Below are positions 34,670 through 43,912 of a stretch of 64,000 nt of DNA, piece after piece. Source of the DNA: Ramlibacter paludis (GTDB taxonomy: Bacteria > Pseudomonadota > Gammaproteobacteria > Burkholderiales > Burkholderiaceae_C); NCBI RefSeq assembly GCF_022012305.1, contig NZ_JAKLTM010000001.1:124001-188000 (forward strand), in the 5' to 3' direction. Below the pieces are notes generated by a model that saw only the letters and a program-made list of their open reading frames with translations, did no database searches and was not told the DNA's origin. The position numbers were made by a program, and so were the translations under genes. Position 1 is the stretch's first letter; every line of letters starts with the position of its first letter.

Positions 34670-35410
34670 TCACTTCTTGGCCGAGGCCGGGGCGGCGGGG
34701 ACAGCCGGGGTGGCCGGTGCCGGGGCGGGCATCGGCGCGGGCGCAGCCGAGGCGGCGGCGACGGCGGCGCTGGCCGGCAGGGCCGCGGTGGGCACCAGGC
34801 CGGAGGCGGCCGCGGCGGCGGCGGCGGCCGATGCGGCCTTCTGCGCTTCGCTGGCCTTGTTCACCTTCACGCGCATGCTGAAGTTGGAGACCCGGCGCTG
34901 GTCACGCGGGCTCAGGCTGACGTTCGCCGCGACGATCTCCACCAGTTCCGGCTTCGAGATCCACGGGCTGCCGGAACCGAGGTTGCGCAGCAGCTCCGAG
35001 ACGCGCTCGTTCGACTGCGCCACGCCGGTCAGGCCCACCACGTCGCCCTGCTGGCGCATGCTGGTGAGGTAGACGCCGTCGGGCAGCTGCCGCACCAGCT
35101 CGTTCAGCAGGTGCACGGGGATGTTGCGGTCGGCCTGCAGGTCTTCCACCGCCTGCTGGCGCGCGCGCAGCGCGGCGATCTCTTCCTGCAGCGAGGCGAT
35201 GTCCTTGATCTGGGCTTCGAGCTTCTTGGTCTCGGAGACCAGCATCTGGTTGCGCGCCTGCTGGTCGGAGATCTGCGCCGCGAACCAGAGGTAGATGCCG
35301 CCGGCGACGACCGCGCCCGCGAAGGCCGCGGCCCCCAGGGCGGCGTAGAACATCTCGCGCCGGAGTTTGCGTGCCGCCTCCCGGTGCGGCAACAGGTTGA
35401 TCAGGATCAC
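34670..35410 (-). CDS. pilN: Type IV pilus assembly protein PilN
   Basis: PilN binds cytoplasmic PilM through its N-terminal peptide and PilO in the periplasm. The 246-residue protein starts MILINLLPHREAARKLRR, containing the INLLPHRE motif that docks on PilM. One membrane helix and a coiled coil follow, then a periplasmic domain with GVYLTSMRQQGDVVGLTGVAQSN. It ends in about 50 residues of almost pure Ala/Pro. That tail is unusually long and low complexity. Its ATG overlaps the pilM stop. Confidence 0.95.
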   Translation of the reverse strand: MILINLLPHREAARKLRREMFYAALGAAAFAGAVVAGGIYLWFAAQISDQQARNQMLVSETKKLEAQIKDIASLQEEIAALRARQQAVEDLQADRNIPVHLLNELVRQLPDGVYLTSMRQQGDVVGLTGVAQSNERVSELLRNLGSGSPWISKPELVEIVAANVSLSPRDQRRVSNFSMRVKVNKASEAQKAASAAAAAAAASGLVPTAALPASAAVAAASAAPAPMPAPAPATPAVPAAPASAKK

Positions 35411-36468
35411 TGCATGAACCTCCGCATGGCCAGCCCGCAGGACGTCAGGTACGACGTGGCCTCACGCCGCACCTTCTTCTCGCGCACGCCGTCGCCGATC
35501 GTCATTCCCTGGAAGGGATCGGCGAGGGCGCAGGGGAAGGAAGTCTGGGCGGTGATGGCTTCGGTCAGCCCCGCCAGTCCCGCGGAGCCGCCGGCCACCA
35601 TGATGTGGTCGACGCGGTTGTGCGGCGTGCTGGTGAAGAAGAATTGCAGCGCGCGTGCGACTTCCTGCGCCATGCTGTCGACGAAAGGCCGCAGCACGCC
35701 GGACTCGTAGTCCTCGGGCAGCTCGCCGCTGCGCTTCTTGCTTTCCGCCTCTTCCGGCGAGAAGCCGTACTGGCGCACGATCAGCTGCGTGAGCTGGGCG
35801 CCGCCGAAGGCCTGGTCGCGGTCGTAGAGCACTTCGTCGTTGCGGATCACCTGCATGCTGGTGGCGGAGGCGCCCACCTCGAACAGCGCCACCATCTGGT
35901 CGCGCCCCTCGTTGGGCAGCGCCTCGATCAGCCGGCCGGCGGCCAGGCGCGAGGCGTAGCTCTCGACGTCGATGATCAGGGGCTTCAGGCCCGCGGCTTC
36001 GGCCAGGCCCTGGCGGTCCTGCACCTTTTCCTTGCGCGAGGCGGCGATCAGCACCTCGACGTCGCCGGCGGAAGTCGGGCTCGGGCCGACCACGCAAAAG
36101 TCGAGGCTCACTTCGTCCAGCGAGAAGGGGATGTACTGGTTGGCTTCCGTCTCGACCTGCACTTCCAGGTCCTGGTCGCTCATGCCGCCGGGGAGGATGA
36201 TCTTCTTGGTGATCACCGCGGAGGCCGGCAGCGCCATGGCGACGTTGCGCGTGCGGGTGCCGCTTTTCTTGATGACCCGCCGCATGGCCTCGGCAACCTC
36301 GTCGAATTTCTCGACGTTGCCGTCGTTGATCCAGCCGCGCTCCAGTGGTTCGATGGCGCAGCGCTCGAGGATGAAATTACCGTCCTTGCCACGGCCGAGC
36401 TCCACGAGCTTCACGCTCGAAGAACTGATATCGAGGCCCAGCAGGGGGGCGGCCTGGCGGCTGAACAT
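35407..36468 (-). CDS. pilM: Type IV pilus assembly ATPase-like protein PilM
   Basis: PilM is the actin/FtsA-like cytoplasmic partner of PilN. The 353-residue protein begins MFSRQAAPLLGLDISSSSVKLVEL, with the phosphate-1 motif LDISSSSVK. AALFEVGASATSM and HIMVAGGSAGLAGL make the rest of the actin-type nucleotide pocket. It is first in pilMNOPQ, and the start at 36468 fits the family. A leader of 50-70 bases with a 7-bp hairpin (36502-36520) precedes it. Confidence 0.96.
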   Translation of the reverse strand: MFSRQAAPLLGLDISSSSVKLVELGRGKDGNFILERCAIEPLERGWINDGNVEKFDEVAEAMRRVIKKSGTRTRNVAMALPASAVITKKIILPGGMSDQDLEVQVETEANQYIPFSLDEVSLDFCVVGPSPTSAGDVEVLIAASRKEKVQDRQGLAEAAGLKPLIIDVESYASRLAAGRLIEALPNEGRDQMVALFEVGASATSMQVIRNDEVLYDRDQAFGGAQLTQLIVRQYGFSPEEAESKKRSGELPEDYESGVLRPFVDSMAQEVARALQFFFTSTPHNRVDHIMVAGGSAGLAGLTEAITAQTSFPCALADPFQGMTIGDGVREKKVRREATSYLTSCGLAMRRFMQ

Positions 36469-36501
36469 TGAGCCGATTGAGATCAAACGAGTCTCCCGGA
36501 C

Positions 36502-36520
36502 ACGCCTTATTTCAAGGCGT
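36502..36520 (-). other. Hairpin in the pilM leader
   Basis: ACGCCTT (36502-36508), five bases and AAGGCGT (36514-36520) form a perfect 7-bp stem in the untranslated leader of the pil operon, 34-52 bases before the pilM ATG. It has no U-run. It could protect the transcript 5' end or be a control element. The sequence does not say which. Confidence 0.5.
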
Positions 36521-36543
36521 AACAAACTTAAGATTCCACTTGA

Positions 36544-36572
36544 ATGCTAGCAGTAACATCCTTGTCCCACAA
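36544..36572 (-). promoter_or_regulatory. Candidate sigma-70 promoter of pilMNOPQ
   Basis: On the minus strand TTGTGG (36572-36567), 17 bases and TAGCAT (36549-36544) preceded by TG one base away (extended -10). The start would be near 36537, giving a leader of about 70 bases that contains the 36502-36520 hairpin. A perfect TTGACA (36610-36605) farther up has no good -10 partner. Confidence 0.45.
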
Positions 36573-36701
36573 AGGAAAAATCCGATTTGGACCCCTTCGC
36601 ACGTTGTCAAAAACCGACGCGCTGGGCTGCCATACTCCGGCTGCTTAGGCGTCGCTACGTGGCGTGGCGCAGCCCTTTCCGGCCCGCGATGGATGCATTT
36701 T

Positions 36702-36707
36702 TATAAT
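36702..36707 (+). promoter_or_regulatory. Consensus -10 box of mrcA
   Basis: TATAAT, a perfect -10 hexamer in this GC-rich DNA, lies 30 bases before the mrcA ATG, with GGAG at 36729-36732 as ribosome site. No convincing -35 is seen at the right distance, so an activator or unusual spacing may be involved. With the pilM promoter it occupies the 268-base divergent region, otherwise featureless. Confidence 0.55.
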
Positions 36708-36736
36708 GGGGGCCCGGGCCGCCCCGCTGGAGTTCC

Positions 36737-39226
36737 ATGACTTCCGATTCCGAATACGACAAGCCCGGCCCCGCCGCCCGGCCCGCCTGGCAGCGCTTCC
36801 TGCTGCGCTTCCTGGCCTGGACCTTCGGCCTCCTGCTGGCGCTGCTGGCGGTGGGGGTCACCGTCGGTGGCGTCGCCCTGGCCGTCGCCTATCCCAACCT
36901 GCCGGACATCGGCGACCTGGCGGACTACCGGCCCAAGCTGCCGCTGCGCGTGTTCTCCACCGAGGGCGTGCTGCTGGGCGAGTTCGGCGAGGAGCGGCGC
37001 AACCTCACGCCGATCGGCGAGATCCCGAAGGTGATGAAGGAGGCCGTTCTGGCCATCGAGGACGCGCGCTTCTACGAGCACGGCGGCGTCGACTACAAGG
37101 GCATGCTGCGCGCGGCGCTGGCCAACCTGGGCCGGGCCAAGAGCCAGGGCGCCTCCACGATCACGATGCAGGTGGCGCGCAACGTCTACCTCTCGTCCGA
37201 GAAGACCTTCACGCGCAAGCTGTATGAAGTGCTGCTCACCTTCAAGCTGGAACACATGCTCTCGAAGGACCAGATCCTCGAGATCTACATGAACCAGATC
37301 TTCCTGGGCAACCGTGCCTACGGCTTCGCCGCCGCCTGCGAGATCTACTACGGCAAGCCGCTGAAGGACATCACCATCGCCGAGGCCGCGATGCTGGCCG
37401 GCCTGCCGAAGGGCCCGTCCACTTTCAACCCGATCGTCAACCCGGCCCGCGCCCGCGCCCGCCAGCTGTACATCATCGAGCGCATGGAGGAAGTGGGCTT
37501 CATCACCGAGGCCCAGGCCGACGCCGCCAAGAAGGAGGAGCTGCACATCCGCACCGGCCTGCAGACCACCGCGGTGCGCGCCGAGTACATCGCCGAGATG
37601 GTGCGCCAGCTGGTCTACGCGCAGTACGGCGACGAGACCTACACCCGCGGCCTGAACGTGTACACCACGGTCAAGGCCAACGAGCAGGAAGCGGCGTACA
37701 AGGCCCTGCGCAAGGGCATCATGGACTACGAGAAGCGCCAGATCTACCGCGGCCCGGAGCGCTTCGTCGACCTGCCCACCGACCCGAAGGAGCTGGACGA
37801 AGCCATCGACGACGCGCTCGCCGACCACCCGGACAACGGCGACGTCATGGCCGCCGTGGTGCTGGACGTGAACCCGAAGAAGATCACGGCCGTGCGGCAG
37901 AACGGCGAGCGCTTCGAGATCGTCGGCGCCGGCCTGGAAGCCGCGCGCTCGGGCCTGTCCGACAAGGCGACGCCCAAGATCAAGATCCGCCGCGGCGCCG
38001 TCATCCGCGTGATGAAGACGCCCAAGGACACCTGGGAGATCACCCAGCTGCCCGAGGTGGAAGGCGCCTTCGTGGCGCTCGACCCGCGCGACGGCTCCAT
38101 CCACGCGCTGGTCGGCGGCTTCGACTTCAACAAGAACAAGTTCAACCACGTGACGCAGGCCTGGCGCCAGCCCGGCTCCGGCTTCAAGCCCTTCATCTAC
38201 TCCGCGGCGCTGGAAAAGGGCTTCTCGCCCACCACCATCGTCAACGACGCGCCCCTCTTCTTCGACGCCGGCGTCACCGGCGGCCAGCCCTGGGAGCCGA
38301 AGAACTACGACGGCAAGTTCGAGGGCCCGATGCCGCTGCACAACGCGCTGGCCAAGTCCAAGAACATGGTGTCCATCCGCATCCTGCAGGCCGTGGGCAC
38401 GCAGAACGCGCAGGACTGGATCGCCCGCTTCGGCTTCGAGGCGGAGAAGCACCCGCCCTACCTGACCATGGCGCTGGGCGCCGGCTCGGTCACGCCGATG
38501 CAGATGGCCACCGGCTACGCCGTGTTTGCCAACGGCGGCTACCGCGTCAATCCGTGGCTGATCACGCGCGTGACCGACCACAAGGGCAAGGTGCTGGTGG
38601 ACAGCCAGCCGCCGCTGCTGAACGAATCGGTGCGCGCCATCGACGCGCGCAACGCCTTCATCATGGACCGCCTGCTGCAGGAAGTGGCGCGCTCCGGCAC
38701 CGCAGCGCGCGCCCAGCGCGACCTGAAGCGGCCCGACCTGTACGGCAAGACCGGCACCACCAACGACTCGATCGACACCTGGTTCAACGGCTTCCATCCG
38801 ACGCTGGCCGCCATCGTCTGGATGGGCTACGACACGCCGCGTTCGCTGGGTGACCGCGAAACCGGCGGCGGCCTGAGCCTGCCGGTGTGGATCTCGTTCA
38901 TGGAAACCGCGCTCAAGGGCGTGCCGGTGATGGAGCCGGCCGCGCCCGAAGGCGTGGTCAACATCGGCGGCGAGTGGTACTACGAGGAATACGCCCGCGG
39001 CGGCGGTGTCGGCAGCCTGGGCATGGGCGGCTCCGATGCCAATGGCGGCGGTGGCGCCGGCGGGGACCCGTCCGCGCCGCGCCGCGCGCCCGGCCCGTCG
39101 GGCGAGCAATCGCCGGGCGTTCCCGGCGACCGCAGCCTCAGCAACTCGGACGGGCTGCCGCCGCCGCGCAACCCGGCTGCCGCGCCCGAAGAGAAGCGCA
39201 GCATCCTGGACCTGTTCCGCAACTAG
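36737..39226 (+). CDS. mrcA: Penicillin-binding protein 1A (transglycosylase/transpeptidase)
   Basis: PBP1a polymerises and cross-links peptidoglycan in the periplasm. The 829-residue class A enzyme has an N-terminal membrane helix (about 21-52). Its GT51 domain has catalytic Glu108 in IEDARFYEHGGVD and QGASTITMQ, and an OB-like insert lies near 320-430. The transpeptidase has Ser481-x-x-Lys484 (GSGFK), SKN and KTGTT (Lys671). The last 80 residues are a Gly/Pro/Ala-rich tail. The TAG stop shares CTAG with the cyaY stop on the other strand. The usual neighbours pilM (divergent) and cyaY are in place. Confidence 0.96.
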   Translation: MTSDSEYDKPGPAARPAWQRFLLRFLAWTFGLLLALLAVGVTVGGVALAVAYPNLPDIGDLADYRPKLPLRVFSTEGVLLGEFGEERRNLTPIGEIPKVMKEAVLAIEDARFYEHGGVDYKGMLRAALANLGRAKSQGASTITMQVARNVYLSSEKTFTRKLYEVLLTFKLEHMLSKDQILEIYMNQIFLGNRAYGFAAACEIYYGKPLKDITIAEAAMLAGLPKGPSTFNPIVNPARARARQLYIIERMEEVGFITEAQADAAKKEELHIRTGLQTTAVRAEYIAEMVRQLVYAQYGDETYTRGLNVYTTVKANEQEAAYKALRKGIMDYEKRQIYRGPERFVDLPTDPKELDEAIDDALADHPDNGDVMAAVVLDVNPKKITAVRQNGERFEIVGAGLEAARSGLSDKATPKIKIRRGAVIRVMKTPKDTWEITQLPEVEGAFVALDPRDGSIHALVGGFDFNKNKFNHVTQAWRQPGSGFKPFIYSAALEKGFSPTTIVNDAPLFFDAGVTGGQPWEPKNYDGKFEGPMPLHNALAKSKNMVSIRILQAVGTQNAQDWIARFGFEAEKHPPYLTMALGAGSVTPMQMATGYAVFANGGYRVNPWLITRVTDHKGKVLVDSQPPLLNESVRAIDARNAFIMDRLLQEVARSGTAARAQRDLKRPDLYGKTGTTNDSIDTWFNGFHPTLAAIVWMGYDTPRSLGDRETGGGLSLPVWISFMETALKGVPVMEPAAPEGVVNIGGEWYYEEYARGGGVGSLGMGGSDANGGGGAGGDPSAPRRAPGPSGEQSPGVPGDRSLSNSDGLPPPRNPAAAPEEKRSILDLFRN

Positions 39227-39549
39227 TTGAAGGTGATGGGTTGCCCGGCCTGCTGGCTGGCATAGCGGGTGAGATCGGCGAAGAACTCGCCGCTTCCCTT
39301 GCTGTCGCGCCAGGCCTGGCCGTCGAACTTGTAGTGGAAGCCGCCCGCGCGGGCGGCGAGCCACACTTCCTGCAGCGGCTTCTGCAGGTTGACGATGATC
39401 TGGCTGCCGTCCTCGAAGCTGAGCGTGATCATGCCGCCGACCCGCTGGTTGTCGATGTCGGCTTCGGTTTCTTCGTTGATGCGGTCGCAGCAGGCCTCGA
39501 CGCGGGACAGCAGGGCTTCGGCGCGGTCAAGGTACTCGAGGTCGGTCAT
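39223..39549 (-). CDS. cyaY: Frataxin-like iron-donor protein CyaY
   Basis: CyaY modulates iron-sulfur cluster assembly through IscS and binds iron on an acidic helix. The 108-residue protein starts MTDLEYLDRAEALLSRVEACCD. It has the acidic helix with EETEADID, the GMITLSFEDGSQIIVN sheet and WLAARAGGFHYKFDG with W-x-D nearby. It runs convergent to mrcA, their TAG stops formed by the two strands of CTAG (39223-39226). Confidence 0.95.
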   Translation of the reverse strand: MTDLEYLDRAEALLSRVEACCDRINEETEADIDNQRVGGMITLSFEDGSQIIVNLQKPLQEVWLAARAGGFHYKFDGQAWRDSKGSGEFFADLTRYASQQAGQPITFN

Positions 39550-39656
39550 TGGGAGGAATCCGTGCTCTGGGGGGCCGGGTAAGATCGCGGCGCGCCGGCC
39601 CTCGCATTCGAAAATCCCATCTTAACCGCGCGCAGTTGTCCAGAAGAAAAGTGGGA

Positions 39657-40628
39657 ATGGAATCCTCGAACCCCGCGCGCAAGCGCCTCGGCCTCATCCT
39701 CGACTGCGAGGGCATGGGCGACTGCCTGTTCGCGCAGGCCGTCATCAAGGTCATGAAAGCGCGGTTCGACTGCGACTTCGACCTCTTCACGCGGCAGCCC
39801 GCCCTGTTCAGGGCCTGCCCCTACGTCGAGCGCGTCTTCCCCCTGGAAGAAGCGGCCCTCAAGGCCTACCCGCACAAGACGACGCCCGTGTTCGAGCTGC
39901 AGAAGCTGTCGCACTGGCTGATGGACACCTTCGACTTCATCAGCGTTCCGCTCGGCCTGGGCGGCCTGACTTTCAGGGAGAAGCAGCTCGAGTACTTCCC
40001 CACCGAGCCCGACACCGCCGAAGCCTTCGACGTGGTGCTGAACACTTCGATGACCTGGCCCACCCGCAGCTGGCCGCTGGACAACTGGCAGCGCCTGGCC
40101 AACGAGCTGGTCGCGCGCGGCCTGCGCGTCGCGGTGGTGGGCAAGGAAGTCACGAGCACGGCCGACGGCATGGTCAAGCGCTCGCCGCCCTTGCGGGGCG
40201 TGACCAACCTCGTGAACAAGCTCTCGCTCGACCAGACCTACTACACGCTGCGCAAGGCGCGCCTGTTCGTGTCCGGGCAAAACGGCCTCTCCGTGCTGGC
40301 CGGAGCCACCGACACGCGCATCGTGGTGCTGGGCATGTCGATCGAATGGAGCAAGCGGGCGATCTACCGGAACCAGGACCCGCACTACAAGGTGACCTAC
40401 GTCGACGGCGCGTGCAGCGTGTACTGCGGGCGCGAGAGAGACTGCCCGGTCCCGGAGCACAAGGGCGAGCTGCGCTGCGTTCCCGGCTACGCGCCGGTGC
40501 GAGCGGCCGTCATGGCCGCGGTCGAAGCGCACGTCCGCCCGGGAGCCCCGCGGACCGGCCAGCTGCTCGCCGCGCTACCCCTGACGCACTATCCATTGCG
40601 ATTGCCGGCGACCCGCGCGCCCGACTGA
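39657..40628 (+). CDS. Glycosyltransferase family 9-like protein
   Basis: The 323-residue protein starts MESSNPARKRLGLILDCEGMGDCLFAQAV, a GT-B N-terminal loop like that of ADP-heptose:LPS heptosyltransferases (GMGDxL in place of GDxL). WPTRSWPLDNWQRLANELVARG and GQNGLSVLAGATDTRIVVLGM correspond to the GT9 C-terminal domain. The end has a Cys-rich patch (CSVYCGRERDC). The substrate is unknown. It sits between cyaY and lptM, which usually face each other directly, and so looks inserted. The start at 39657 follows GTGGGA. A GTG at 39651 is an alternative. Confidence 0.72.
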   Translation: MESSNPARKRLGLILDCEGMGDCLFAQAVIKVMKARFDCDFDLFTRQPALFRACPYVERVFPLEEAALKAYPHKTTPVFELQKLSHWLMDTFDFISVPLGLGGLTFREKQLEYFPTEPDTAEAFDVVLNTSMTWPTRSWPLDNWQRLANELVARGLRVAVVGKEVTSTADGMVKRSPPLRGVTNLVNKLSLDQTYYTLRKARLFVSGQNGLSVLAGATDTRIVVLGMSIEWSKRAIYRNQDPHYKVTYVDGACSVYCGRERDCPVPEHKGELRCVPGYAPVRAAVMAAVEAHVRPGAPRTGQLLAALPLTHYPLRLPATRAPD

Positions 40629-40653
40629 CGGCGAGGGCGCGAGGGGCGGAACG

Positions 40654-40659
40654 TACAAT
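40654..40659 (+). promoter_or_regulatory. -10 box of lptM placing the start at the ATG
   Basis: TACAAT lies six bases before the lptM ATG (40666). With the usual 6-7 base distance, transcription would begin at or next to the A of the start codon, giving a leaderless mRNA. No ribosome site precedes the ATG, which agrees with this. The -35 is weak. Confidence 0.5.
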
Positions 40660-40665
40660 TTCCGC

Positions 40666-40911
40666 ATGTCCGGTGTCTTCCTCCTTCCAGCTTGCGTCCG
40701 TTTGCGCCGGCTTGCCCTGGCCGCGGCCGGGGTCGTGCTCCTGTCCGCCTGCGGCCAGAAGGGTCCCCTCTACATGCCCAAGGGCGAGGCCGCGAGCGGC
40801 CGCGCCACCCTGGCCGACATCCTCGCGCCTTCGACCGCGGTGACGGTGCCGGCCGGCCCCGCTTCGTCGGTGCCGGGCACGGGCAAGGCCTCGCCGGTGC
40901 GCGAACCATGA
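40666..40911 (+). CDS. lptM: LPS-assembly lipoprotein LptM (YifL-like)
   Basis: LptM is a small outer-membrane lipoprotein that aids LptD maturation. The 81-residue precursor has an Arg-rich n-region, a hydrophobic segment and lipobox LLSACGQKGPLYMPK. The C-G-Q-K-G-P-L-Y motif just after the lipid Cys is the family signature. A disordered Ala/Pro/Thr tail follows. Its stop overlaps the lysA ATG (ATGA). The yifL-lysA order is conserved widely. Confidence 0.9.
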   Translation: MSGVFLLPACVRLRRLALAAAGVVLLSACGQKGPLYMPKGEAASGRATLADILAPSTAVTVPAGPASSVPGTGKASPVREP

Positions 40912-42185
40912 GCGCCGCCAGCCTTCCGGGCCAGCCGCAGGTCCACTACCGCGGCAACGAGCTGTTCGTCGAGGACGTGCGCCTGGCCGACGTGGCGCGC
41001 GAGCACGGCACGCCCCTGTTCGTCTATTCCAAGGCTTCGATGCTGGCGGCGCTGGGCGCGTACCAGCGCGGCTTCGCCGGCCGCAAGGCGAAGATCTGCT
41101 ACGCGATGAAGGCCAATTCCTCGCTCGCCGTGCTGCAGGTGTTCGCCCGCGCGGGCTGCGGCTTCGACATCGTCTCCGGCGGCGAACTGGAACGCGTGCT
41201 GGCTGCCGGCGGCAAGGGCGAGGACATCATCTTCTCCGGGGTCGGCAAGACCCGCGCCGAGATGCGCCGGGCGCTCGAGATCGGCATCCGCTGCTTCAAC
41301 GTGGAAAGCGAATCCGAGCTGGAGGTGCTGAGCGCGGTGGCGCAGGAACTGGGCAAGCGCGCGCCGGTCAGCCTGCGCGTCAACCCGGACGTCGACCCCA
41401 AGACGCACCCGTACATCTCCACCGGCCTGAAGGGCAACAAGTTCGGCATCGCGCACAAGGACGCCGTGCGCGCGTACCGGCGTGCCGCCGAACTGCCCGG
41501 GCTGAAGGTGGTGGGCATCGACTGCCACATCGGCTCGCAGATCACCTTCATGTCGCCCTACCTCGACGCCATGGACCGCGTGCTGGACCTGGTCGAGAGC
41601 GTGGAGAAGGCCGGCATCGCGCTGGAGCACATCGACTTCGGCGGCGGCCTGGGCATCAACTACAGCGGCGAGCAGCCGCCCGATGCCGGCGTGCTGTGGC
41701 AACAGCTGCTGACCAAGCTGGACGCGCGCGGCTACGGCCAGCGCCAGCTGATGATCGAGCCGGGCCGCTCGCTGGTGGGCAACGCCGGCCTGTGCCTGGC
41801 CGAGGTGCTGTACCTGAAGCCGGGCGAGCAGAAGAACTTCTGCATCATCGACGCCGCGATGAACGACCTGCCGCGGCCGGCGATGTACGAGGCCTTCCAC
41901 GCCATCGTGCCGGTCACGCGCACCACGGTGGCGCCCGCCACCTTCGACGTGGTGGGCCCGGTGTGCGAAAGCGGCGACTGGATAGGCCGCGACCGCAAGC
42001 TGGCGGTGGAGCCGGGCGAGTACCTCGCCGTGCTGTCGGCAGGCGCTTATTGCATGAGCATGGCGAGCAACTACAACACCCGCGGGCGGGCCGCGGAGGT
42101 GCTGGTCGATGGAAGCCAGGTGCACCTGGTGCGCGAGCGCGAGGATGCGCAGGTGCAGATGCGGGGCGAGCGGCTGCTACCGTGA
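40908..42185 (+). CDS. lysA: Diaminopimelate decarboxylase LysA
   Basis: LysA decarboxylates meso-diaminopimelate to lysine with PLP. The 425-residue alanine-racemase-fold enzyme has the PLP Lys68 in YAMKANSS, HIGSQI, the phosphate loop DFGGGLGI, EPGRSLVG, and the second active-site Cys in GPVCESGD. The ATG at 40908 overlaps the lptM stop by 4 bases. The 3' end overlaps the convergent msrQ by 9 bases. Confidence 0.97.
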   Translation: MSAASLPGQPQVHYRGNELFVEDVRLADVAREHGTPLFVYSKASMLAALGAYQRGFAGRKAKICYAMKANSSLAVLQVFARAGCGFDIVSGGELERVLAAGGKGEDIIFSGVGKTRAEMRRALEIGIRCFNVESESELEVLSAVAQELGKRAPVSLRVNPDVDPKTHPYISTGLKGNKFGIAHKDAVRAYRRAAELPGLKVVGIDCHIGSQITFMSPYLDAMDRVLDLVESVEKAGIALEHIDFGGGLGINYSGEQPPDAGVLWQQLLTKLDARGYGQRQLMIEPGRSLVGNAGLCLAEVLYLKPGEQKNFCIIDAAMNDLPRPAMYEAFHAIVPVTRTTVAPATFDVVGPVCESGDWIGRDRKLAVEPGEYLAVLSAGAYCMSMASNYNTRGRAAEVLVDGSQVHLVREREDAQVQMRGERLLP

Positions 42186-42848
42186 TGGGGAAGCCGGAGT
42201 CGCTGGCGCGATCCCGGCACTCCGGCGCTTGATCGCCCACTGCCAGACCCGCCACCCCAGCAACAGCCCGAGGATCGCCGCATACACCGCGACCTCGGCG
42301 AAGTTGTTCTTCCCCGCCCGCATCCAGAAGAAGTGCAGGATGCCCAGTCCCGCCACCGCGTAGACCAGCTTGTGCAGGTTCTGCCAGCGCTTCACGCCCA
42401 GCGCCTTGATCGCGCGGTTGAAGGACGTGGCGGCCAGGGGCGTCAGCAGCACGAAGGCCGTGAAGCCCACCAGGATGAAGGGCCGCTTGGCGATGTCCTT
42501 GCCCATGTCGCCCAGGTCGAATCCCTGGTCGAACCAGGCCCAGGTCAAGAAGTGCAGCACCACGTAGAAATAGGTGAACAGGCCCAGCATGCGGCGAAAG
42601 CGCAGCAGTGCCGGCCAGCCTGCGATGGTGCGCACCGGCGTCACCGCCAGCGTGAGGCAGAGGAAGCGCAGCGTCCAGTCGCCGGTGGCCCGCGTGAGGT
42701 ATTCGGCGGGGTTCGCGCCCAGCGTGTCCGCATTCCACAGCAAGGCGCCCGCCACGCCATAGGCCAGCCAGGCGAAGGGCAGCAGCGCCGCCACGAACAG
42801 CAAGGGCTTCGCTGCCGGATGCAGCAGCACCTTTGCGGCCGAAGCCAT
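42177..42848 (-). CDS. msrQ: Heme-binding membrane subunit MsrQ
   Basis: MsrQ (YedZ) passes electrons from the quinone pool or flavin reductase to periplasmic MsrP. The 223-residue ferric-reductase-like membrane protein has about six helices. Conserved histidines lie in FYVVLHFLTWAWF, NLHKLVYAVAG and GILHFFWM, which hold b hemes. It begins 1 base after the msrP stop and so is co-translated with it. Confidence 0.95.
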   Translation of the reverse strand: MASAAKVLLHPAAKPLLFVAALLPFAWLAYGVAGALLWNADTLGANPAEYLTRATGDWTLRFLCLTLAVTPVRTIAGWPALLRFRRMLGLFTYFYVVLHFLTWAWFDQGFDLGDMGKDIAKRPFILVGFTAFVLLTPLAATSFNRAIKALGVKRWQNLHKLVYAVAGLGILHFFWMRAGKNNFAEVAVYAAILGLLLGWRVWQWAIKRRSAGIAPATPASPSR

Positions 42849-42849
42849 C

Positions 42850-43845
<996 letters not shown>

Positions 43846-43912
43846 GGGCACTCCTGGTTCAAATGTCTTGGCGTTATCAGAGTACGCACGCCATTGTGAC
43901 CAGGATTCAAAA

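Noticed and set aside
43846..43851. GTG start for msrP
   Set aside because: It overlaps the AGGAG ribosome site. The ATG 6 bases later is correctly spaced.
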